NCBI GenBank assembly: GCA_963830885.1
Contig: CAWHOA010000012.1
Span: forward strand, 1 to 64,000
DNA from: JAIBJN01 sp963830885
GTDB lineage: Bacteria; Actinomycetota; Thermoleophilia; Gaiellales; Gaiellaceae
Direction: 5' to 3'
DNA: 64,000 bases
Shown: in pieces, positions 1-8,212 of the stretch
Layout: each line of letters opens with the position of its first letter
Position numbering within the stretch: the stretch's first letter is position 1
Position numbers and translations under genes: made by a program
The notes under the pieces: model-generated
The model's input: the letters and a program-made list of their open reading frames with translations, nothing else
What the model was told of the DNA's origin: nothing
The model's database searches: none

Positions 1-73
1 GGCTGCGGGGCTAGGATTCGAACCTAGACTACCCGGTCCAGAGCCGGGCGTCCTACCGTTAGACGACCCCGCA
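1..73 (-). tRNA. tRNA-Gln (anticodon CTG)
   Basis: On the minus strand the sequence folds as a complete cloverleaf. The 7-bp acceptor stem TGCGGGG/CCCCGCA uses bases 67-73 with 4-10, and the anticodon stem CCCGG/CCGGG encloses loop CTCTGGA, giving anticodon CTG for glutamine codon CAG. The T-arm carries GGTTCGAATCC. The discriminator base is at 3 and CC at 1-2; the window edge hides whether the final A of CCA is encoded. Confidence 0.95.
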
Positions 74-85
74 ACGGCAGCGGGT

Positions 86-91
86 AGTGTA
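86..91 (-). promoter_or_regulatory. -10-like element TACACT for tRNA-Gln
   Basis: TACACT on the minus strand ends 12 bases before the tRNA 5' end. It is the same hexamer used ahead of hutH and the cupin gene. No convincing -35 element is visible. Confidence 0.5.
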
Positions 92-102
92 GCCGCCAGC
101 GG

Positions 103-984
103 TCACAGCTCCAGCGTGTAGAGCGGGATCAGGCTCTTCTCGGCCTCGGTGTCGATGTGCGCGACGACCTCGACGTACGGCTCGAGGCCGGAGCCGCGGA
201 GCTTGGCTTTGAGGAGCTCGTCCACCTGGTAGATGCCCGAGGAGTTGTTCATCGTGATCTCGATGAGGACCGGTGCCGCCTGGCCGTCCTTGATCTCGAC
301 GCCTTCGATTGCCGCGGCCGAAAGCGAGTGGATGGAGACGCGGCCATGCTGGAACGGGATGCGGGAGCGGCCCTCGGCCATGTCGAGGGCGTCGGCGACC
401 CGGATGATCCCGGCCTCGAGCGTCAGCGGCTTGCCGTCCTGGCGGTGGCTCGTGATCGCCTGCAGCACCTCTGACGAGATGACGGTCGCGTCCGGCTCCT
501 CGTACAGTCCGTCGAGCAGCTCGCGGAGCTTCGGCTCGGCGAGGAAGAGGCTCCAGTCCTCGTGCCGGTCTCGGTGGACGGCCATCCCTACGCAGTGGAG
601 GAACGCGCCGAGGGCTACAACCACCTCGGCGTCGTCCTGGCTCATCCCGTAGTCGCGCACCACGCCGGGCTCGACGTCGTGTTTCGCGAGCTGGCGCAGG
701 AGCTTCAGCGCGATGTTGGCGACGATCTGGATGTGGACCCACGAGTGGTCGTTGATCTCGAGCCGCTTGACGGCGTTGACGTTGGCCACGTGCCACCAGC
801 CCTTGAGCTGCGCGTCGGCGTTCACGCGCTCGACGAGCGTGCGGAGCTTCTTGTTCGCGCGCGGCGGCACCCTGATCCGCATGCGCTCGATCGCCTGCGC
901 CGGAGTGAGGAGCGCCTCGCGCTCGGCCTCCTTCGCGACCGGGTCTTCGATGCGCTGCTCGGTGGTCGGGTCGAGCTCGGTCAT
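103..984 (-). CDS. HD-domain family protein with substituted HD motif
   Basis: 293 aa. It resembles HD-superfamily phosphohydrolases: NDHSWVH (H80, H84), FLHCVGMAVHRDRHE (H130, H137, H141), ITSHR, and RVADALDMAEGR near residue 195. The metal-binding His-Asp doublet of the family reads His130-Cys131 here, with codon TGC in place of an Asp codon. The histidines around it and the downstream DALDMAEGR block are intact. If the protein is a hydrolase, metal binding must differ from the family norm; loss of activity is the other possibility. Substrate unknown. It stands alone beside tRNA-Gln and has its own leaderless-type promoter (994-999). Confidence 0.75.
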   Translation of the reverse strand: MTELDPTTEQRIEDPVAKEAEREALLTPAQAIERMRIRVPPRANKKLRTLVERVNADAQLKGWWHVANVNAVKRLEINDHSWVHIQIVANIALKLLRQLAKHDVEPGVVRDYGMSQDDAEVVVALGAFLHCVGMAVHRDRHEDWSLFLAEPKLRELLDGLYEEPDATVISSEVLQAITSHRQDGKPLTLEAGIIRVADALDMAEGRSRIPFQHGRVSIHSLSAAAIEGVEIKDGQAAPVLIEITMNNSSGIYQVDELLKAKLRGSGLEPYVEVVAHIDTEAEKSLIPLYTLEL

Positions 985-993
985 CCCGCCCGG

Positions 994-999
994 AGCCTA
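994..999 (-). promoter_or_regulatory. -10-like TAGGCT, HD-domain gene
   Basis: TAGGCT on the minus strand, 9 bases before the ATG at 984. No Shine-Dalgarno sequence intervenes, so a leaderless transcript is likely. Confidence 0.5.
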
Positions 1000-1018
1000 C
1001 ACCCGGGCCGCGGAGCAG

Positions 1019-1721
1019 CTAGGAAGCCGGCTCGGGCTCCGGAGCCGGCGCGACGGCCTCGTCCTCGACCGCCTTGAGGTGGTAGTAGACGAGCGTCCAG
1101 ACGCTGACCACGAACGGACCGATGACGACGCTGTTCACGGCCTGGCCGATCAGGCTCGAGAGCCAGTCCGCGAGCGGCGAGAGCACGAGGCTGAGGACGA
1201 GCCACACGGCGACCAGCAGGAGGAACGTCAGAACGATCACGCCGAAGACGTTCCAGCCGTTACCGCGCACAAGCTCGCGGCTCCGCCCGAACGACTCTCC
1301 GATGCCACGGCCTTCGAGCACGATCGCCGGGATGACCGCGATCCAGATCGTGAGCAGGAACAGGCCGGGGATGACCAGGAGCAGGAACCCGATCCCGACC
1401 GCGAGGCCGAGGAGGATCCCCGCGCCGATGATGCTGCCGAGCCGGGGCTGGACACGGCTGAACGTCTCGGAGACGGAGAGGTCGGCCTTCCCGTCGCGGA
1501 CGTCCCTCACAGCCTCGATCAGCGCGCCCTGCAGCCAGTACCAGCCGACGAAGCTGACGACCGCGCCGAGAAGCGCTCCGAACCAGCCGAGCAGGAGCGC
1601 CAGCACGACCCCGATCGCCGCGACGACGACGAAGACGACGAGAGCGATCATGGCGAAGTGTGCTCCAGTGCCTCTTGTAGAGGTCCCATCCCTCGCCGAT
1701 CACGCCGCTGAGCGGATTCAC
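1019..1721 (-). CDS. multi-pass membrane protein, frameshifted
   Basis: The GTG at 1721 opens MNPLSGVIGEGWDLYKRHW, an N-terminus common in small glycerophosphodiester-phosphodiesterase-like/DUF membrane proteins. The frame then shifts and continues from about 1651 as MIALVVFVVV onward. Removing one base near 1661 joins them as ..KRHWSHFAMIALVVF... The joined product is about 233 aa with roughly five hydrophobic segments, a central cytoplasmic-type stretch (GRGIGESFGRSRELVRG) and an acidic/Pro-rich C-tail. Function unknown. The single extra base matches the pattern in five other genes here, so sequencing error is as likely as true decay. It lies 33 bases downstream of the ABC exporter gene. 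Confidence 0.65.
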
Positions 1722-1728
1722 GCGGAGG

Positions 1729-1734
1729 AGGTTA
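1729..1734 (-). promoter_or_regulatory. -10-like TAACCT, membrane protein gene
   Basis: TAACCT on the minus strand, 7 bases before the GTG at 1721. Confidence 0.45.
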
Positions 1735-1737
1735 GTG

Positions 1738-1749
1738 GACCGATCGGTC
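1738..1749. promoter_or_regulatory. 12-bp perfect palindrome, possible operator
   Basis: GACCGATCGGTC is a perfect palindrome. It sits immediately upstream of the TAACCT -10-like element, in the 33-base gap after the ABC exporter stop. Its position in the promoter spacer suggests a binding site for a dimeric repressor; no regulator gene is adjacent. Confidence 0.35.
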
Positions 1750-1754
1750 GGAAG

Positions 1755-3557
1755 CTAGGCGGCGGCCGCCCAGTCGCCATAGAGCGACTTGTAGCGACCG
1801 CCGAGCGCGACGAGCTGGTCGTGCGTGCCCTGCTCGACGATCTTCCCGTGCTCGAGTACGACGATCAGGTCGGCGCGACGGATGGTCGATAGCCGGTGGG
1901 CGATGATGAACGCGGTCCGCCCCGCGAGCAGTCTGCGGAGACCGAGCTCGATGCGTCGCTCCGTGCCGATGTCGACGCTCGAGGTTGCCTCGTCGAGGAT
2001 CAGGATGCGCGGGTCGGCGAGCAGGGCCCGGGCGAAGGCCACGAGCTGGCGCTGCCCGATCGAAAGGCGGCTGCCGCGCTCGGCGACCTGGGTGTCGAAC
2101 CCCTCCTCGAGCTCGAGGATGAAGTCCTCGGCGCCGACCGCCCGCGCGGCGGCCGAAACGTCCTCGTCCGAGGCGTCAGGCCGCCCGAAGGCGATGTTGT
2201 CGTGGACGGATCCGGCGAAGAGGAAGCCCTCCTGGGGAACGATCCCCAGCTGGCGCCGGAGGCTCTCCTGCGTGACCTCCCGCAGGTCGTGGCCGTCGAT
2301 CGAGATGCTGCCCTCCCGCGGGTCGTAGAAGCGGGCGAGCAGCTTGGCGAGCGTCGACTTGCCCGCGCCGGTATGACCGACGAGCGCAACTGTCGTTCCC
2401 GGCAGCACGTCGAGGTCGATCCCGTGGAGGATCTCGGGCCCGGTGCCGTAGCCGAAGCGGATGCCGTCGAAACGTACGTGGCCCTCGATCGTCGGGAGCG
2501 TTGCGGCGACGGGGTCGTCCACGATCTCGGGCTCCTCCTCCATCACGTCCATGATCTTGTCGAGGGCGGCGACAGCCGAGAGAAACGTGTTGTAGAGCTG
2601 TGAGAGCTGCTGGACGGGGTCGAAGAAGTTCGACAGGTAGAGCAGGAACGCGAAGAGCGTTCCGACGGTGACCTGCCCCTCGAGCGTCAGCCATCCTCCG
2701 AACCCGAGCACCGTCGCGATGGCCACGGCCGACAGGAAGTCCACGAACGGGAAGTAGAGCCCGTTGAGGACCACCGTCTCCTGGTTCGAGTCGCGGTATC
2801 GATTGTTCACGGAGCGGAACTGCCGCTGGTTCGCCTCCTCGCGCGTGAAGGACTGCACGACGCGCATGCCCGCGATGTCCTCGGCCAACGTGGCGGTGAC
2901 GAGCCCCAGGCGCTCGCGGACCGAGCGGTAGGCGCGGGTCGAGCGCCGGCGGAAGACGCTCGTGGCGATGGCCATGAACGGGAACACCGCGAGCGTTGCC
3001 AGAGCGAGGCGCCAGTCGAGCACGAACAGGATGACCGCGGTTCCGACGAGCATGAGCGTGTTCTGGAAGAGACTCGCGACTCCGTCCGTGACGAGCTGGT
3101 CGAGTGCCTCGACGTCGTTGGTCAGGCGGCTGATGACGACGCCTGCCCGGTTTCGCTCGAAGTAGCCGAGCGAGAGGCGCTGAAGGTGGCGGAAGAGCTT
3201 GTTCCGCAGGTCGGCGAGGATGCGCTCGCCCGTCCAGCCGGTGAAGTAGGTCTGCGCCATGCTCGCGAGGAGGTTGGCGAGGCCGGCGACGACGAAGAGG
3301 ACCACCGTGACGGTCAGCGCCTCGAGGTTGCCCTCGCTGATGCCTTCGTCGATCGCGACCTTGGCCAGGAGCGGCGGCACCAGCGCCGTCAGCGTCGCCG
3401 CGACGAGGGAGACGACTGCGAGGGCCGTCCGCCCGCGGTACGGGGTCGTGAGGCGGGCGAGCGCCGAGACACGCCGCGCGGTCTGCGCCCAGGACCAGTC
3501 CTGCACCTGAGCGCCACGCTCCTGGGTGAGGTGCGAGCCGGCCTGCCAGACCCTCAT
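1755..3557 (-). CDS. ABC exporter half-transporter (catalytically complete Walker B)
   Basis: 600 aa from the ATG at 3557, chosen because GAGGAG lies 9 bases upstream; longer forms lack support. An N-terminal six-helix type-I exporter domain (about 30-330) is followed by a nucleotide-binding domain (about 365-595) with Walker A GHTGAGKST, signature LSIGQRQ and Walker B ILILDEATSSVD with the catalytic Glu. The signature is atypical (LSIGQ rather than LSGGQ). It follows the partner gene 3733-5511, and the two look like a heterodimeric multidrug- or lipid-type exporter. The atypical signature would complete the partner's Asp-containing Walker B site, giving one degenerate and one active ATP site. 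Substrate unknown. Confidence 0.9.
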   Translation of the reverse strand: MRVWQAGSHLTQERGAQVQDWSWAQTARRVSALARLTTPYRGRTALAVVSLVAATLTALVPPLLAKVAIDEGISEGNLEALTVTVVLFVVAGLANLLASMAQTYFTGWTGERILADLRNKLFRHLQRLSLGYFERNRAGVVISRLTNDVEALDQLVTDGVASLFQNTLMLVGTAVILFVLDWRLALATLAVFPFMAIATSVFRRRSTRAYRSVRERLGLVTATLAEDIAGMRVVQSFTREEANQRQFRSVNNRYRDSNQETVVLNGLYFPFVDFLSAVAIATVLGFGGWLTLEGQVTVGTLFAFLLYLSNFFDPVQQLSQLYNTFLSAVAALDKIMDVMEEEPEIVDDPVAATLPTIEGHVRFDGIRFGYGTGPEILHGIDLDVLPGTTVALVGHTGAGKSTLAKLLARFYDPREGSISIDGHDLREVTQESLRRQLGIVPQEGFLFAGSVHDNIAFGRPDASDEDVSAAARAVGAEDFILELEEGFDTQVAERGSRLSIGQRQLVAFARALLADPRILILDEATSSVDIGTERRIELGLRRLLAGRTAFIIAHRLSTIRRADLIVVLEHGKIVEQGTHDQLVALGGRYKSLYGDWAAAA

Positions 3558-3611
3558 GGCCGCCGCTCCTCGTTCGGCCGCGCCGGATCCCCTTCCGTTA
3601 CACGCGCGCCC

Positions 3612-3700
3612 GGGAAGAGGGAGGCCCACCTCCCCGGCCCTATGGCCTCGAGCCTACCGCGGGAATCCGCACGCGTGGGTGACCGGAGAGCGCCGGAATC
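3612..3700 (+). repeat. decayed copy (E) of the dispersed intergenic element
   Basis: Bases 3653-3680 match 33216-33243 (copy A) at about 23 of 28 positions, including the block TCCGCACGCGTGG. The upstream half is only loosely similar. It lies between the two ABC genes and is oriented opposite to them. Confidence 0.5.
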
Positions 3701-3732
3701 GTGCCAACCCGTCCAGGCGCGGAGCCGGCCGT

Positions 3733-5511
3733 TCATGCGCCCGCCGCCTCGACGCGCTCCGAGAATTCGCGCTCGAGCAGCCCGTGCTCGTAGATCTCGC
3801 GGAACACCGGGCTCCCCTCGAGCAGCTCGGCCTGCGTCCCGCGCGCGGCGATCCGGCCCCGGTCGAGGACGACCAGCTCGTCGGCGAGCGCGATCGTGGA
3901 GAGTCGGTGGGCGACGATCAGGGTCGTCCGGCCCTTCATTGCCTCGCGCAGGCCCAGACGGATCCGCGCCTCAGTGGTCGCGTCCACAGAGGCGGTGGCG
4001 TCGTCGAGGATGAGGATCCGCGGATCGAGGATCAGCGCCCGCGCGATCGCGATCCGCTGGCGCTGGCCGCCGGACAGGGTGATCCCGCGCTCGCCGACCA
4101 TCGTCTCGTAGCCGTCGGGCAGCTCGGCGATGAACTCGTCGGCCTGCGCGAGCCGGGCCGCGCGAACCACGTCCTCGTCGGTCGCGCCCGGAGCGCCGAA
4201 GGCGATGTTCTCGCGGACCGTCGCCGAGAAGAGGAAGGGGTCCTGGGCCACGATTCCGATCGCCCGCCGGAGCGTCGAGACCTTCACGTCGCGGACGTCA
4301 GTGCCGTCGATCGTCACCCGGCCCTCGGTGGCGTCGTAGAACCTCGGCACGAGCGACGCCAGCGTCGTCTTGCCCGAGCCGGTGTGACCGATGAGCGCGA
4401 CAGTCCTGCCGGGCTCGATCTCGAGGTCGACCCCTTCGAGCACTGGCCGTCCGTGCGTGTACGCGAAGCCGACATCCTGGAAGGCGATCCGTCCGTCTCC
4501 GGGAGGGAGGAGGGTGGCGCCGGCCGCGTCCCGCACGTCCTCCGTCTCGTCGACCACCTCGAAGATCCGCTCGCCGGACGCGGTCGCTCGCTGGGCCTGG
4601 CCGATCCACATGCCCAGCATCCGGAGCGGCATGACCAGCATCAGCACGAGCACGTTGAAGGCGAAGAACGAGTTCAGGGCGAGCTCGCCGCTCGCCACCA
4701 TCCGGCCGCCGAACAGGAGCACCGTCGCCTGAGCGATGAGCGGGAGGAACGAGAGCAGCGGCACGTAGAGGGCGCGCTGTCGGTTCGCGTCGAGCGAGCG
4801 GCGGAAGAGGCTCCCCGTCCTCTCCTCGAACTTCGCCGCTTCGGCCTCCTCCTGCGCGAACGACTTGACGACGTGGACGCCGACGATGTTCTCCTCGGCG
4901 ACCGTCGCCACGTCGGCCATGCGCTGCTGGACGTCGCGGAGAACGGGATGCGACACCTGCGAGTACCGGTACGCGAGGAACACGAGGACGGGCGTGAACG
5001 CCGTCGCCGCGAGCGCCAGCTTCCAGTCGACGATGAAGAGCACGACCGTGACGCCGACGATCGTGAGCAGGTGCTGGAAGAAGAAGATGAGCCCGTAGCC
5101 GAGGAAGAAGCGCACGGCCTGCAGGTCGACCGTGGCCCGCGACATGAGCTGACCCGTCTGATGCCGGTCGTAGAAGCCGAACGACAGCCGCAGAAGCTTC
5201 GCGTAGATCTCGTCGCGAAGGTCGTACTCGACGCCTAGAGCCTGCCGGCCCGAGATCAGCCTCCGCCCGGCCATGAAGACGGCGCGGGCGGCGCCGACCA
5301 GGAGGATGGCGAGTGCGAGGACCCACAGCTGGCGCTGGCTCTGCGCGTCGACCGCGCTCTCGAGCGCGTCGCCGGTGAGGAAGGCGATCGCGACCGCCGC
5401 GGCCTGGGACGCCACCGCGAGGAGGATCGACACCGTCAAGGACCAGCGGTACGGCCGCAGGAACCCGAGCAGGCGAACGAACGTGCGGAGATAGGGGTGC
5501 GATTCCGCCAC
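3733..5511 (-). CDS. ABC exporter half-transporter (degenerate Walker B)
   Basis: About 592 aa. The open frame extends upstream to 5829, but that part is antisense to ftcD and has no protein-like character. The GTG at 5511 (VAESHPYLRTFVRLL) is the likely start, 17 bases after a TACACT hexamer. Six-helix membrane domain (about 15-320); nucleotide-binding domain with Walker A GHTGSGKTT, canonical LSGGQRQR signature, and Walker B ILILDDATASVD, where Asp replaces the catalytic Glu. That substitution is a hallmark of one subunit of heterodimeric exporters of the TM287/288 type. Partner: the gene at 1755-3557. Confidence 0.9.
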   Translation of the reverse strand: MAESHPYLRTFVRLLGFLRPYRWSLTVSILLAVASQAAAVAIAFLTGDALESAVDAQSQRQLWVLALAILLVGAARAVFMAGRRLISGRQALGVEYDLRDEIYAKLLRLSFGFYDRHQTGQLMSRATVDLQAVRFFLGYGLIFFFQHLLTIVGVTVVLFIVDWKLALAATAFTPVLVFLAYRYSQVSHPVLRDVQQRMADVATVAEENIVGVHVVKSFAQEEAEAAKFEERTGSLFRRSLDANRQRALYVPLLSFLPLIAQATVLLFGGRMVASGELALNSFFAFNVLVLMLVMPLRMLGMWIGQAQRATASGERIFEVVDETEDVRDAAGATLLPPGDGRIAFQDVGFAYTHGRPVLEGVDLEIEPGRTVALIGHTGSGKTTLASLVPRFYDATEGRVTIDGTDVRDVKVSTLRRAIGIVAQDPFLFSATVRENIAFGAPGATDEDVVRAARLAQADEFIAELPDGYETMVGERGITLSGGQRQRIAIARALILDPRILILDDATASVDATTEARIRLGLREAMKGRTTLIVAHRLSTIALADELVVLDRGRIAARGTQAELLEGSPVFREIYEHGLLEREFSERVEAAGA

Positions 5512-5528
5512 CAGGTGAATCAACGTCG

Positions 5529-5534
5529 AGTGTA
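5529..5534 (-). promoter_or_regulatory. -10-like TACACT, ABC exporter operon
   Basis: TACACT on the minus strand, 17 bases before the GTG at 5511. It would give a leader of about 10 bases and drive both ABC genes. Confidence 0.45.
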
Positions 5535-5568
5535 GGCCGGGCCTTCCTGCGCACGGGCGCCTCTCTCG

Positions 5569-5574
5569 TAAGCT
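5569..5574 (+). promoter_or_regulatory. -10-like TAAGCT, ftcD
   Basis: TAAGCT, 7 bases before the ATG at 5582. It is divergent from the ABC operon promoter 35 bases away. Confidence 0.45.
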
Positions 5575-5581
5575 CCCGCCG

Positions 5582-6469
5582 ATGCCGCTGCCCCTCGAAT
5601 CCGTCCCGAACGTCTCGGAAGGCCGCGACGCCGAGACGATCGAAACGCTCGGCCGCGCCTTCGGCTCGCGGGCCAGACTGCTCGACGTCCACAGCGACCT
5701 CGACCACCACCGCTCGGTCTTCACCCTGGTCGGGGGCGGGGAGGAGCTCGTCGACTCACTGCTCGCCGGGATCGCCGCCGCGGCCGAGCGGATCGACCTC
5801 CGCGAGCACGAAGGAGCGCATCCCCGCATCGGCGCGGCCGACGTCGTTCCGCTCGTCCCGCTCGAGCCGGAGGCCGAGCCGGAGGCGCGCGAGGCGGCCC
5901 TCGAGCTCGCAGGCCGGGTCGGCTCCGAGCTCGGGCTCCCGGTGTTTCTCTACGGCCGACTGACCGAGGACGGCCTCGAGCCCGCGTTCTTCCGCCGCGG
6001 CGGGCCGGAGGGGCTCCAGCGCCGCATCGACGCCGGCGAGCTACACCCCGACCGCGGCCCGGATCGCCTCGACCCGCGCGCCGGGGGCGTTCTCATAGGC
6101 GTCCGCCGGCCCCTCGTCGCGTTCAACGTCAACCTTCGCTCCGACGACGTCGACGCGGCGCGTGCGATCGCAGCCGTGGTGCGGGAGCGCGACGGCGGCT
6201 TCCCCGGTGTCCGCGCCCTCGGGCTCGACCTGCCGCGGGCCGGTCTCGTCCAGGTGAGCATGAACCTCACCGACTGGGAGGCGGCGCCTCTGCACGAGGT
6301 GGTCGCGAGGATCGTCGAGGAGGCCGAGGTCCGTGGCATCGAGGTGGCCGGGTCCGAGCTCGTCGGCCTCATGCCGGCGGGGCCCGCGGTCGAGGCCGCC
6401 GGCGCGCTGCTCAGGATCGAGGGCTTCGACCCGTCGCGGGTGCTGGAGCTGCGCCTGCTCGAGCTGTAG
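5582..6469 (+). CDS. ftcD: glutamate formimidoyltransferase
   Basis: 295 aa, the length of the transferase-only form. It transfers the formimino group of N-formimino-L-glutamate to tetrahydrofolate, the last step of histidine degradation via HutH-HutU-HutI. Family markers are ESVPNVSEGRD at the N-terminus, DLDHHRSVFTLVG near 40, EGAHPRIGAADVVPLVPL near 80, FNVNLRSDDVDAARAIA near 180 and QVSMNLTDWEAAPLHEV near 223. The cyclodeaminase domain found in animal FTCD is absent, and no separate cyclodeaminase gene is in the window. It lies 2.5 kb from hutH, separated by three genes, and overlaps the convergent MFS gene by 59 bases. Confidence 0.93.
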   Translation: MPLPLESVPNVSEGRDAETIETLGRAFGSRARLLDVHSDLDHHRSVFTLVGGGEELVDSLLAGIAAAAERIDLREHEGAHPRIGAADVVPLVPLEPEAEPEAREAALELAGRVGSELGLPVFLYGRLTEDGLEPAFFRRGGPEGLQRRIDAGELHPDRGPDRLDPRAGGVLIGVRRPLVAFNVNLRSDDVDAARAIAAVVRERDGGFPGVRALGLDLPRAGLVQVSMNLTDWEAAPLHEVVARIVEEAEVRGIEVAGSELVGLMPAGPAVEAAGALLRIEGFDPSRVLELRLLEL

Positions 6470-7712
6470 TCAGCGCCCACGCGGCACAGCCGATCCCGAC
6501 GAGCGGAAGCGCGAGCGCGGCGCCGACGAAGACGAGGCTCGGCTCGAGGAAGGCGAAGAGCGGGGCGATCAAGAGCAAGCCGACGGCGTGCGCGCCGCGG
6601 TGGACGAGCGAGATCAGCCCCATGACCCGGCCGAGCACGCGGTCGGGGATCTGCTCCTGCGCCGCGGAGTTGAGGAGGACGACGGCGGAGCTCTCGCCCA
6701 GCGCGCCGATGAAGGCGCCGACCATCGCCACCTCGACCGACCCGGCGAGCGCGATGACGAGGTAGGCGGGCAGGTAGAAGCTCCACGCGAGCAGGCTTCC
6801 GAGGGCCTTCCGTTCGACCGGACGCCGTGCGAGGAACGCGCCTGCAGTGATGGCGCCGAGCGCGTAACCCGTCATCACGAGGGCGAACCCCCCCGCCGCA
6901 CGGTCGAGGTTCTCGCTCACGAGCTGGGGCGCGCCCGCGATCCACGTCCCGGCGGCGATGGTGACGGCAAGCCCGTTCGCGAGCACGGCTGCCGCCAGGA
7001 AAGGGCGGATGCGGATCGCCTGCAGGCCGGCGGCGAGGTCGTGGAGACCGGCTGCCCCGGCGTCCGCGGCGCCGCCCCGGCCGCTCCGCACGCCCGCGAG
7101 AACTGCCGCGGAGAAGAGGAAGGTCGCCGCGTTCACCGCGAAGAACACGCTGACCGGCAAGAAGGCGAGGAGCCCCGCCGCGACCGCCCAGCCGCCGACC
7201 GACAGGGCCTCGGCGGTCGCGCGGACGAGGCCGTTGGCCTGTTGCACGTTGCGACGGTCGACGAGGGCGGGGAGGAGGGCGCCGTACGCGGGGTCGAAGT
7301 AGCTGGTCGCGGCGGTCAGCAGAAACGCGGCGACGACCAGTCCCCACAGCGGGAGCCCGCCGGCCAGACCGGCGATCGCGACCGGAACGAGGACTGCCGC
7401 GCGCACGAGGTCGGCGCCGATGAGGACGCGGCGACGGTCCCACCGGTCGGCGGCGAGCCCGCCGTGGAGCCCGAATACGAGAGCGGGCACGCTGTCCGCC
7501 AGTCGCACGGCGAGGACGCCCAACGGTCCGCCCGCCTCGAAGGCGAACCACATGAGCGCGATGTACTGGAGTGCGTCCCCGAGCTCGCTCGCCGAGACGG
7601 CGACGTACACGCGCCGGAAGTCGGGGCGCGAGAGCAGCGCGAATGCGCTCCGCGGCGGCGTGACCGCGTCGACACGCGACTCCTCGGGTGCGTTGGTGAC
7701 CGGGTCGGCCAT
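6411..7712 (-). CDS. MFS transporter (EntS/MFS_3-like)
   Basis: 433 aa with about 12 hydrophobic segments, beginning after a 30-residue cytoplasmic N-terminus (SRPDFRRVYVAVSASELGDALQYIALMWF). It carries an MFS loop-2/3 motif variant (GGLAADRWDRRRVLIGAD) and the family motif SYFDPAYGALLPALV. It belongs to the exporter group that includes EntS and macrolide pumps; substrate unknown. The last 59 bases overlap the 3' end of ftcD on the other strand. The start ATG is 7 bases from a TAGTCT hexamer that overlaps the promoter of the divergent PPOX gene. Confidence 0.85.
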   Translation of the reverse strand: MADPVTNAPEESRVDAVTPPRSAFALLSRPDFRRVYVAVSASELGDALQYIALMWFAFEAGGPLGVLAVRLADSVPALVFGLHGGLAADRWDRRRVLIGADLVRAAVLVPVAIAGLAGGLPLWGLVVAAFLLTAATSYFDPAYGALLPALVDRRNVQQANGLVRATAEALSVGGWAVAAGLLAFLPVSVFFAVNAATFLFSAAVLAGVRSGRGGAADAGAAGLHDLAAGLQAIRIRPFLAAAVLANGLAVTIAAGTWIAGAPQLVSENLDRAAGGFALVMTGYALGAITAGAFLARRPVERKALGSLLAWSFYLPAYLVIALAGSVEVAMVGAFIGALGESSAVVLLNSAAQEQIPDRVLGRVMGLISLVHRGAHAVGLLLIAPLFAFLEPSLVFVGAALALPLVGIGCAAWALTTARAGAAPAPATGRSPRS

Positions 7713-7718
7713 CGCCTC

Positions 7719-7725
7719 TAGACTA
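7719..7725. promoter_or_regulatory. overlapping divergent -10 elements (TAGACT + / TAGTCT -)
   Basis: TAGACTA reads TAGACT on the + strand (7719-7724), 11 bases before the PPOX ATG at 7736. It reads TAGTCT on the - strand (7725-7720), 7 bases before the MFS ATG at 7712. RNA polymerase could serve only one gene at a time. Confidence 0.5.
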
Positions 7726-7735
7726 AGCAGCCGCC

Positions 7736-8161
7736 ATGGGCGTCCTCCCCGAGAGCGCGCGCAGAGTGCTCGAGTCGGACGGGCTCGCGCATCTGGTCAC
7801 GATCAGCCCCGACGGAGCTCCGCAGGTCGCGATCGTCTGGGTCGGTCTCGAGGGGGACGACATCCTCTCCGCGCACCTGGTCGAGCAGCAGAAGCTCCGC
7901 AACGTCCGCCGCGATCCGCGCGTGGCGCTGTCGGTCGAGGCTCCGGGGACGAACGCGCTCGGGTTGCGGTACTACCTCGTCGTCCACGGCCGCGCGACGA
8001 TCGAGGAAGGCGGCGCGCCCGAGCTCCTGCAGGAGCTGGCCCACACGTATCTCGGGCCGGACGTGACGTTCCCGCCCATGCCGGACCCGCCCCCGGGCTT
8101 CCGTCTGCGGATCTCGGTCGACCGGATCGGCGGCGTCGGCCCCTGGACGGAGTCGAGCTAG
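7736..8161 (+). CDS. PPOX-class (probably F420-dependent) oxidoreductase
   Basis: 141 aa split-barrel flavin/F420-binding protein of the pyridoxamine-5'-phosphate-oxidase superfamily. Typical features are LVTISPDGAPQVAIVWVGLEGDDI at 19-42, then KLRNVRRDPRVALSVE near 55-70 and a central VHGRATIEEGG strand. Short proteins of this type in Actinobacteria usually use F420H2 rather than FMN; that assignment is by family resemblance. Substrate unknown. It is divergent from the MFS gene and shares its promoter region. Confidence 0.85.
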   Translation: MGVLPESARRVLESDGLAHLVTISPDGAPQVAIVWVGLEGDDILSAHLVEQQKLRNVRRDPRVALSVEAPGTNALGLRYYLVVHGRATIEEGGAPELLQELAHTYLGPDVTFPPMPDPPPGFRLRISVDRIGGVGPWTESS

Positions 8162-8212
8162 GCTAGGACGACTCCTGCTAGGGGCTCTCGGGACGTCGAC
8201 GAGGAGGGACGG

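Noticed and set aside
5512..5829. 106-residue N-terminal extension of the second ABC gene
   Set aside because: Ser/Arg/Pro-rich sequence antisense to ftcD; the exporter domain begins normally after 5511.
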